From Symbiodinium natans (Eukaryota; Sar; Dinophyceae; Suessiales; Symbiodiniaceae), in contig CAJNDS010001419.1 of assembly GCA_905221605.1 (NCBI GenBank), positions 1 to 19,606 on the forward strand: a DNA stretch of 19,606 bases, in the 5' to 3' direction. How positions within the stretch are numbered: the stretch's first letter is position 1; each line of letters starts with the position of its first letter. A model generated the notes under the pieces. The model saw nothing but the letters and a program-made list of their open reading frames with translations, searched no databases and was not told where the DNA came from. A program made the position numbers and the translations under genes. Below, in pieces: positions 1-6,169 of this stretch.

Positions 1-194
1 AGCTTCGCTCCTTTCCCACCAGCCGAGCCGCCCAAAGCAAGTGGATGCATGGGCATCGCACATACAATATGCCTATACAGCAGTTCAACTGTCTTACCAG
101 AGAGCGTGCCGTGCCACCGCTAGGCAGTGGAGCGGTGTCAGTACTGACAATATATTATATATATATACCCCAAAACCTGCCCGAAATCACGGTT
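1..194. repeat. GC-rich unit head, partial (unit 1)
   Basis: This is the sequence just inside the telomere tract, up to the point where the TATAGTTTAG repeats begin. The left arm of the first hairpin is cut off by the window edge; the right arm CCCACCAGCC remains at 15-24. A second stem pairs CACCGCT (115-121) with AGCGGTG (131-137). The heads of all four units are nearly identical here, apart from single-base changes such as position 46 and the length of the TA run. I see no gene. Confidence 0.85.
136..171. promoter_or_regulatory. 14-bp palindrome plus TATA run, possible promoter (unit 1)
   Basis: TGTCAGTACTGACA (136-149) is self-complementary and is followed at once by a TA-rich run and CCCC. 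A dyad operator-like site beside a TATA run is a plausible promoter layout, and the run reads TATATA on both strands. Leftward transcription would cross the head and enter the telomere tract on its G-rich strand; rightward transcription would enter the satellites. There is no direct evidence of transcription. Confidence 0.3.
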
Positions 195-445
195 AAACTA
201 TAAAGATTTCTATAGTTTTGCGTCTAAACTATAAACGTTTATAGTTTAGGCTCTATAGTTTTGGCTCTAAACTATAGACGTTTATAGTTTAGCGTCTATA
301 GTTTAGGGCTTTATAGTTTAGGCTTTATAGTTTAGCGGCTAAACTATAAACGTCTATAGTTTAGGAGTCAGGCTTTATAGTTTAGCGCCGAAACCAAAGA
401 CGTTTATAGTTTAGGCTCTACAGTTTGGGGCTCTATAGTTTAGGG
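195..445 (+). repeat. Palindromic leader repeats (unit 1)
   Basis: A 251-bp run of irregular TATAGTTTAG and CTAAACTATA motifs. It includes a perfect 26-bp palindrome at 224-249, centred on AACGTT, with arms CTAAACTATAAAC and its reverse complement. Several motifs read TAGTTTAGGG, one base string away from a telomere heptamer. At 391 this copy has CCAAAGACG where the other units have CCATAAACG or CTATAGACG. Confidence 0.85.
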
Positions 446-1088
446 CAAAATCCAGAAATTGGAGGCAGCATTTCCGGCATCGATTTCTGTACTAAAAAAT
501 CGCATTTTGAAGCTCGGTCCAGGCCAATCCTGGGGGACCCCCCACGGATGGTCCTAAACAATAAACGCTTCTATAGTTTAGGAGCCAACCTTTATAGTTT
601 AGCGGCTAAATTATAAACGTTTGTAGTTTAGGGGTCAAGCTTCATAGTTTAGCGCCGAAACTATAAACGTTTATAGTTTAGGCTCTAGAGTTTGGGGCTC
701 TATAGTTTAGGGCAAAATCCAGAAATTGGAGGCAGCATTTCCGGCATCGATTTCTGTACTAAAAAATCGCATTTTGAAGCTCGGTCCAAGCCAATCCTGG
801 GGGACCCCCCACGGATTGTCCTAAACTATAAACGCTTCTATAGTTTAGGAGCCAACCTTTATAGTTTAGCGGCTAAACCATAAACGTTTATAGTTTGGGG
901 GTCAAGCTTTATAGTTTAGCGCCGAAACTATAAACGTTTATAGTTTAGGCTCTAGAGTTTGGGGTTCTATAGTTTAAGGCAAAATCCAGAAATTGGAGGC
1001 AGCATTTCCGGCATCGATTTCTGTACTAAAAAATCGCATTTTGAAGCTCGGTCCAGGCCAATCCTGGGAGACCCCCCACGGATGGTCC
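446..1088 (+). repeat. Three 109-bp cores at 267-bp spacing (unit 1)
   Basis: The cores span 446-554, 713-821 and 980-1088. Each starts CAAAATCCAGAAATTGG and ends GGTCC (or GTCC), and is not made of the satellite motif. Inside are CGATTT pairing with AAATCG, and a tight TGGGGG/CCCCCA inverted repeat with a two-base centre. Between cores lie about 158 bp of palindromic satellite. TTG-initiated frames of 63 codons run through the first two cores, but there is no ATG, the third core lacks the frame, and the frame reads into satellite. I treat the core as non-coding. Its origin is unrecognised. Confidence 0.88.
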
Positions 1089-1579
1089 TAAACTATAAAC
1101 GTCTATAATTTGGGAGCCAACCTTTATAGTTTAGCGCCTAAACTATAAACGCCTATAGTTTAGGAGCCCCTCTTTATAGTTTAGCGCCTAAACTATAAAC
1201 GTCTATAGTTTAGGAGCCACTCTTTATAGTTTAGCGCCTAAACTATAAACGTCTATAGTTTAGGAGCCCCTCTTTATAGTTTAGCGCCTAAACTATAAAC
1301 GTTTACAGTTTAGGAGCCCCTCTTTATAGTTTAGCGCCTAAACTATAAACGTCTATAGTTTAGGAGCCACTCTTTATAGTTTAGCGCCTAAACTATAAAC
1401 GTCTATACTTTAGGAGCCCCTCTTTATAGTTTAGAGCCTAAACTATAAACGTCTATAATTTAGGAGCCAACCTTTATAGTTTAGCGGCTAAACTATAAAC
1501 GTCTATAGTTTAGGAGTCAGGCTTTATAGTTTAGCGCCGAAACTATAGACGTTTATAGTTTAGACTCTGTAGTTTGGGG
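1089..1579 (+). repeat. 50-bp palindromic satellite, short array 1 (unit 1)
   Basis: Tandem 50-bp monomers. Each has arm CTAAACTATA, a six-base linker AACGTC or AACGTT, the reverse-complement arm TATAGTTTAG, an eleven-base spacer starting GAGCC, a second TATAGTTTAG, and CGC. The spacer variants run in the order CCAACC, CCCCTC, CCACTC, CCCCTC, CCCCTC, CCACTC, CCCCTC, CCAACC, GTCAGG. That order is reused in units 3 and 4. Nothing else is visible in the stretch. Confidence 0.92.
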
Positions 1580-1952
1580 CAAAAATCAGAAATTGGAGGC
1601 AGCATTTCGGGCATGGATTTCTGTACTAAAAATCGCACTTTTAAGCTGGGTCCAGGCCAATCCTGGGGGACCCCCCACGGATGTTCCTAAACTATAAACG
1701 TTTATAGTTTAGGAGCCAACCTTTATAGTTTAGCGGCTAAACTATAAACGTTTATAGTTTAGGGGTCAAGCTTTATAGTTTAGCGCCGAAACTATGAACG
1801 TTTATAGTTTAGGCTCTAGAGTTTGGGGCTCTATAGTTTAGGGCGAAATCCAGAAATTGGAGGCAGCATTTCCCGCATCGATTTGTGTACTAAAAAATCG
1901 CATTTTGAAGCTCGGTCCAGGCCAATCCTGGGGGACCCCCCATGGATGGTCC
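1580..1952 (+). repeat. Two diverged 109-bp cores at 264-bp spacing (unit 1)
   Basis: The cores are at 1580-1687 and 1844-1952. The first is the most diverged of the five (CAAAAATCAGAAATTGG, TTTCGGGC, TTTTAAGCTGGG). The second has GCGAAATCC and TTTCCCGC. The pair is separated from the first three cores by a 50-bp satellite array. Confidence 0.87.
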
Positions 1953-2446
1953 TAAACTATAAACGCTTCTATAGTTTAGGAGCCAACCTTTATAGTTTAG
2001 CGCCTAAACTATAAACGTCTATAGTTTAGGAGCCACTCTTTATAATTTAGTGCCTAAACTATAAACGTCTATAGTTTAGGAGCCCCTCTTTATAGTTTAG
2101 CGCCTAAACTATAAACGTTTACAGTTTCGGAGCCTTCTTTATAGTTTAGCGCCTAAACTATAAACGTTTACAGTTTAGGAGCCCCCCTTTATAGTTTAGC
2201 GCCTAAACTATAAACGTTTACAGTTTAGGAGCCCCTCTTTATAGTTTAGCGCCTAAACTATAAACGTTTACAGTTTCGGATCCCCTCTTTATAGTTTAGC
2301 GCCTAAACTATAAACGTCTATAGTTTTGGAGCCACTCTTTATAGTTTAGCGCCTAGACTATAAGCGTTTACAGTTTAGGAGCCCCTCTTTATAGTTTAGC
2401 GCCTAAACTATAGACGTTTACAGTTTAGGAGCCCCCCTTTATTGTA
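1953..2446 (+). repeat. 50-bp palindromic satellite, short array 2 (unit 1)
   Basis: About nine monomers. The linker is often AACGTTTACAG, which removes two bases of pairing from the second arm. The array ends at TTTATTGTAAACGG, where the ~92-bp repeats begin. Confidence 0.92.
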
Positions 2447-3226
2447 AACGGTACCCCCACGCGGATTTTCGGACTTTGGCTAAACTATAAACGTCTTTAG
2501 TTTAGGGGCCACTTTCTATAGTTTGGCACCTAAACTGCAAGCGGTGCCCCCACGCGGATTTTCGGACTTTGGCTAAGCTATAAACACCTATAGTTTTAGG
2601 GGTCACTTTCTATAGTTTGGCACCTGAACTGTAAATTGTAACCTCACGTGGATTTTCGGACTTTTGCGAACCTATAAACGTCTATAGTTTAGGGGCACTT
2701 TCAAACTGTAAGCAGTACCCCCGCGCGGATTTTCGGACTTTGGTTAAACTATAAACGTTTATAGTTTAGGGGCGACTTTCTATTGTTCGGCACTTACACT
2801 ATAAATGGTACCCCCGCGCGGATTTTCGACTGTGGCTACACTATAAACGTTGAAAGTTTGGGGCACTTTCTATAGTTTGGCACCTAAACTGTAAACGTTA
2901 CCCCTACACGGGTTTTCGGACTTTGGCTAAACTATAAACGTCTATAGTTCAGGGGCCTCTTTCTATAGTTCGGCACCTAAGCTATATATGGTACCCCCAC
3001 GCGGATTTTCGGACTTTGGCTAAACTATAAACGTCGAAAGTTTGGGGCCACTTTCTACAGTTTGGCACCTAAACTGCAAACGCTACCCCCACGCGGATTT
3101 TCGGACTTTGGTTAAACTATAAGCGTCTATAATTTAGGGGCCACTTTCTATAGTTTGGCACTTGAACTGTAAACGGTACCCCACGCGGATTTTCGGACTT
3201 TGGCTAAGCCATGCTAAGTCATAAAC
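2447..3226 (+). repeat. ~92-bp GGTACC/GCGGATTTTCGG repeats (unit 1)
   Basis: About nine repeats starting near 2450, 2542, 2637, 2713, 2808, 2897, 2990, 3081 and 3175. Each carries a GGTACCCCC-like box, ACGCGGATTTTCGGACTTTGGC, then CTAAACTATAAACG and TATAGTTTAG-like arms shared with the 50-bp satellite, then CCACTTTCTATAGTTTGGCACC. They look like a 50-bp satellite monomer with a new ~40-bp piece between copies. The last copy runs into GCCATGCTAAGTCATAAAC. Confidence 0.88.
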
Positions 3227-3412
3227 AAGGTGGAGGCAACGCGCAAGGAAGGTGGAAGCAAGCGGAAACAAGGTGGAAGCAAGGTGGAGGCAAGGTGGCA
3301 GCAAGATGGAAGCAAGGTTGAAGAACGGTAGAAGCAAGGTGGAAGCAAGGTGGAAGCAAAGTGCAAGCAACGTGGAAGCGAGCTGGAAGCAAGGTGGAAG
3401 CAGGGTGGAATC
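3227..3412. repeat. 11-bp minisatellite, consensus AAGGTGGAAGC (unit 1)
   Basis: A purine-rich 186-bp tract on the + strand, about 17 copies of an 11-base motif with substitutions. Because 11 is not a multiple of three, three copies make 33 bases, so reading frames on either strand give an 11-residue peptide repeat such as leucine- and proline-rich LASTLLPPCFH on the minus strand. This explains the overlapping open frames around it on both strands. It is not evidence of a protein. Confidence 0.93.
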
Positions 3413-4260
3413 ACTAGCTACGGTCAGCCGCCGCCGATGTTTTTCCCCCCGGGCGCAAAACCTCCAATCAATGAACGGTTTTCCCCAGGGACGCAAAACC
3501 TCCGGTCTTTCCATGCTCGCAAAACCTCCAATCGACACAGAAATGCTTCGCGGATCTACAGGAGGCGTAAAGCCTCCAATCAATGCAAAGATGGTTTTCC
3601 CTCGGGCGCAAAACCTCCAATCAATGCAACGGTCTTTCCCCCGGGCGCAAAACCTCCGGTGGGCCCAAATGGCTTCGCGATTCATATGTTGATAGAGCCC
3701 GAGAACGGTGCTCAAAAGCTACATCCAACCAGTGATGTCTTTCCCCCGACAGCACCTCGGATCTGTATCCTGATATAGCACAAGTACCGGGCTTAATACC
3801 TGCCTTTGGTGTCGTGCCAGGACGGTGCTTAAACGCTGCCTTTCCCCCGCCGATGTTTTTCTCCCGGGCGCAAAACCTCCAATCAACGCAACGGTCTTTC
3901 CCCCGGGCATGAAACCTCCCTGCTGGCAAAACCTCCGGTCGACCCAAAAAAAAAAGCATCGCGGATTTACATGCTGATAGAGCACAAGTACGGTGCTCAA
4001 GAGCTACGTCTAACAAGCGACGTCCTCCTCTGACAGCAGAACCTCCAATCAACTCGCGGTCGACCCACCTGTGGATTGATATAGTACAAGTGCCGGGCTC
4101 GAAAGCTACGGTCAACCACCGATGTCTTCCGCCGGGCAGAAACCTCCGTTCGACCCAAACATGCTCTTCGGTTTTCTTTGTGATCTGAGCACCATGCTTA
4201 AAGCTACGGTCAACCATCGGTCTCTTTCCCCCGGGCGCAAAACCTCCGGTTGACCCCCCT
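3413..4260. repeat. Degenerate ~100-bp repeats with CCCGGG and AAAACCTCC (unit 1)
   Basis: GC-richer block of irregular repeats. A typical repeat runs TCTTTCCCCCGGGCGC, AAAACCTCC, AATCAAC or GGTCGACCC, GCTTCGCGG, TGATAGAGCACAAGTACGG, TGCTCAAGAGCTACG. GAGCAC (3980-3985) pairs with GTGCTC (3993-3998) around seven bases; the copy near 3696 has a broken arm (GAGCCC) in this unit only. A 230-codon minus-strand frame crosses the block here but is interrupted in units 2 and 3, so it is not a conserved gene. A poly-A run of ten lies near 3947. Confidence 0.82.
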
Positions 4261-4322
4261 GCAAGACTAGCAGGCTGCAAGAGGACTAAGATCGCGGTGG
4301 AACAAACAAGCAACTTTGACTA

Positions 4323-4337
4323 GGGTGTAATACACCC
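4323..4337. other. Short hairpin GGGTGT-AAT-ACACCC (unit 1)
   Basis: Six-base arms around AAT. In units 2 (9984-9998) and 3 (15885-15899) the arms read AGGTGT and ACACCT, so the outer pair changes from G:C to A:T while pairing is kept. One indel could also explain the left-arm change. Confidence 0.55.
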
Positions 4338-4382
4338 CGACAAGAACGCATACAAGAAGGTGAGTGAGAAAAAAACAAGAGA

Positions 4383-4408
4383 GTTTCCTAAACATGAGTT
4401 TAGGAAAC
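4383..4408. other. 11-bp perfect hairpin with telomere-like stem (unit 1)
   Basis: GTTTCCTAAAC, loop ATGA, then the exact reverse complement GTTTAGGAAAC. The stem contains CCTAAAC/GTTTAGG, the telomere motif less one base, and CTAAACCCTAAAA follows directly. It is not a Rho-independent terminator: the window is eukaryotic and no U-tract follows. It could be a processed-RNA hairpin or a fossil of two facing telomere repeats. Confidence 0.75.
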
Positions 4409-4599
4409 TAAACCCTAAAAGGCGGAGCTGGCTAAGGGTGGGAGCCGCACTTGACGGCGCGGGAGGGAAACGCGTGAAATGATGTGGCCGAAGCAAGGCC
4501 CCATTCTCGGTGGCCTTGAGCGTACTCCGGAACCGAAACAAATTTCAAGTTTGTTCGCCCGTCCGGCCATGTCATATCCTTCTCCAGCTTCGGCGCAAA

Positions 4600-5064
4600 C
4601 CCTAAACCCTAAACCCTAAACCCTAAACCCTAAACCCTAAACCCTAAACCCTAAACCCTAAACCCTAAACCCTAAACCCTAAACCCTAAACCCTAAACCC
4701 TAAACCCTAAACCCTAAACCTAACCCTAAACCCTAAACCCTAAACCCTAAACCCTAAACCCTAAACCCTAAACCCTAAACCCTAAACCCTAAACCCTAAA
4801 CCCTAAACCCTAAACCCTAAACCCTAAACCCTAAACCCTAAACCCTAAACCCTAAACCCTAAACCCTAAACCCTAAACCCTAAACCCTAAACCCTAAACC
4901 CTAAACCCTAAACCCTAAACCCTAAACCTAACCCTAAACCCTAAACCCTAAACCCTAAACCCTAAACCCTAAACCCTAAACCCTAAACCCTAAACCCTAA
5001 ACCCTAAACCCTAAACCCTAAACCCTAAACCCTAAACCCTAAACCCTAAACCCTAAACCCTAAA
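4600..5064 (+). repeat. Interstitial telomere tract A, (CCCTAAA)n, 465 bp
   Basis: The tract reads as 17 perfect CCCTAAA heptamers (4600-4718), one CCTAA (4719-4723), 29 perfect heptamers (4724-4926), a second CCTAA (4927-4931) and 19 perfect heptamers (4932-5064). That is 65 perfect heptamers and two identical five-base variants. The left flank ends CGGCGCAAA and the right flank begins CTCAGGCGTGG. The G-rich strand is the minus strand. Such perfection is usual for recently telomerase-made or homogenised DNA. It is internal, with unit sequence on both sides, so it is not the present chromosome end. Confidence 0.97.
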
Positions 5065-5275
5065 CTCAGGCGTGGCTGGTGGGGTAGCTTCGCTCCTTTC
5101 CCACCAGCCGAGCCGCCCAAAGCAAGTGGCTGCATGGGCATCGCACATACAATATGCCTATACAGCAGTTCAACTGTCTTACCAGAGAGCGTGCCGTGCC
5201 ACCGCTAGGCAGTGGAGCGGTGTCAGTACTGACAATATATTATATATACCCCAAAACCTGCCCGAAATCACGGTT
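5065..5275. repeat. GC-rich unit head with three symmetric elements (unit 2)
   Basis: This 211-bp segment joins the telomere tract to the satellites. It holds three symmetric elements. The first is a stem of GGCTGGTGGG (5074-5083) with CCCACCAGCC (5100-5109) around a 16-base loop. The second is a 7-bp stem, CACCGCT (5200-5206) with AGCGGTG (5216-5222). The third is the perfect 14-bp palindrome TGTCAGTACTGACA (5221-5234). A TA-rich run and CCCCAAAACCTGCCCG follow. It is one of the few parts of the unit not built from short tandem repeats. Function is unknown; a boundary or promoter element is an inference. Confidence 0.85.
5221..5252. promoter_or_regulatory. 14-bp palindrome plus TATA run, possible promoter (unit 2)
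   Basis: The palindrome is at 5221-5234 and the TA run ends near 5248, the shortest TA run of the four. The left half of the palindrome overlaps the last two bases of the 7-bp stem arm AGCGGTG, so the two structures could not both form fully. Confidence 0.3.
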
Positions 5276-5526
5276 AAACTATAAAGATTTCTATAGTTTT
5301 GCGTCTAAACTATAAACGTTTATAGTTTAGGCTCTATAGTTTTGGCTCTAAACTATAGACGTTTATAGTTTAGCGTCTATAGTTTAGGGCTTTATAGTTT
5401 AGGCTTTATAGTTTAGCGGCTAAACTATAAACGTCTATAGTTTAGGAGTCAGGCTTTATAGTTTAGCGCCGAAACCATAAACGTTTATAGTTTAGGCTCT
5501 AGAGTTTGGGGCTCTATAGTTTAGGG
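5276..5526 (+). repeat. Palindromic leader repeats (unit 2)
   Basis: Same 251-bp length and motif order as in unit 1. It starts with the oddly spaced arms AAACTATA and TATAGTTT around AAGATTTC, unique to the leader, and then passes into the first 109-bp core. Confidence 0.85.
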
Positions 5527-6169
5527 CAAAATCCAGAAATTGGAGGCAGCATTTCCGGCATCGATTTCTGTACTAAAAAATCGCATTTTGAAGATCGGTC
5601 CAGGCCAATCCTGGGGGACCCCCCACGGATGGTCCTAAACTATAAACGCTTCTATAGTTTAGGAGCCAGCCTTTATAGTTTAGCGGCTAAACTATAAACG
5701 TCTATAGTTTAGGGGTCAAGCTTTATAGTTTAGCGCCGAAACTATAAACGTTTATAGTTTAGGCTCTAGAGTTGGGGGCTCTATAGTTTAGGGCAAAATC
5801 CAGAAATTGGAGGCAGCATTTCCGGCATCGATTTCTGTACTAAAAAATCGCATTTTGAAGCTCGGTCCAGGCCAATCCTGGGGGACCCCCCACGGCTGTT
5901 TCTAAACTATAAACGTTTCTAGAGTTTGGGAGCCAACCTTTACAGTTTAGCGCCTAAACTATAAACGTCTATAGTTTAGGAGTCAGGCTTTATAGTTTAG
6001 CGCCGAAACTATAAACGTCTATAGTTTAGGCTCTAGAGTTCGGGGCTCTATAGTTTAGGGCAAAATCCAGAAATTGGAGGCAGCATTTCCGGCATCGATT
6101 TCTGTACTAAAAAATCGCATTTTGAAGCTCGGTCCAGGCCAATCCTGGGGGACCCCCCACGGCTGGTTC
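5527..6169 (+). repeat. Three 109-bp cores at 267-bp spacing (unit 2)
   Basis: The cores are at 5527-5635, 5794-5902 and 6061-6169. The second and third end in CACGGCTG with TTCT instead of GGATGGTCC, a change found only in this unit. Unit 2 lacks the diverged fourth and fifth cores of layout I. Confidence 0.88.

Larger units (their letters stand above)
4261..4599. other. Pre-telomeric segment (unit 1), low-copy-looking, hairpin-rich
   Basis: This 339-bp stretch is not tandemly repeated inside the unit. It holds a CTGCAAGA direct repeat (4260 and 4276), the GGGTGT/ACACCC hairpin (4323-4337), the 11-bp hairpin at 4383-4408, a telomere-like stub CTAAACCCTAAAA just after it, an ACGCGT site (4470-4475), and a 7-bp stem CAAGGCC (4494-4500) with GGCCTTG (4512-4518). 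It abuts the telomere tract at CGGCGCAAA. Minus-strand frames of about 70-85 codons lack a shared end point between units. I see no gene. Confidence 0.8.
1..5064 (+). repeat. Subtelomeric unit 1 (layout I), left edge missing
   Basis: Large non-coding tandem unit ending in a CCCTAAA tract. The first window base aligns with position 5086 of unit 2, so only about 21 bases of its left edge are absent. It carries five 109-bp cores (446, 713, 980, 1580, 1844), two short 50-bp satellite arrays, nine ~92-bp repeats, the 11-bp minisatellite, the ~100-bp degenerate block and a 465-bp ITS. Its layout matches unit 4 at a constant offset of 16,424-16,425 bases. Reconstructed length is about 5,085 bp. No reading frame survives intact across the units, so I regard it as non-coding. 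Confidence 0.93.

Noticed and set aside
148-172. TATATATACCCC as a plant RNA polymerase I promoter, which would make the window an rDNA intergenic spacer
   Set aside because: The plant Pol I core has TATATA followed by a GGGG-type run; here the run is CCCC. No 18S, 5.8S or 25S sequence is seen anywhere.
425-616. Repeated 63-codon frames (MGLYSLGQNPEIGG type) over the 109-bp cores
   Set aside because: They start at TTG, not ATG, end in satellite sequence, and are missing in several core copies (for example 980, 1580, 5794, 6061). No sign of coding selection.
3134-3715. 193-codon minus-strand open frame, also at 8741-9322 and 14642-15223, with overlapping 142-146-codon plus-strand frames
   Set aside because: The frames lie over the 11-bp minisatellite and the degenerate repeats and are open on both strands for that reason. 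Conservation across units only reflects recent copying; there is no domain, and length in the neighbouring frames changes between units.
3621-4313. 230-codon minus-strand frame in unit 1
   Set aside because: In units 2 and 3 the same region is split into frames of 104 and 83 codons with other boundaries. The peptide only repeats GGFAPGGK-like segments coded by the ~100-bp repeats.
4383-4408. Rho-independent terminator
   Set aside because: No T-run follows the stem and the sequence is eukaryotic; the stem is made of telomere-like motifs.
4600-5064. A present-day chromosome end
   Set aside because: All three tracts have unit sequence on both sides, so they are internal.
5072-5284. 70-codon frame in the unit head, also at 10622 and 16414
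   Set aside because: It starts at GTG in a eukaryotic setting, its end shifts with the length of the TA run in each unit, and two frames overlap in units 3 and 4.
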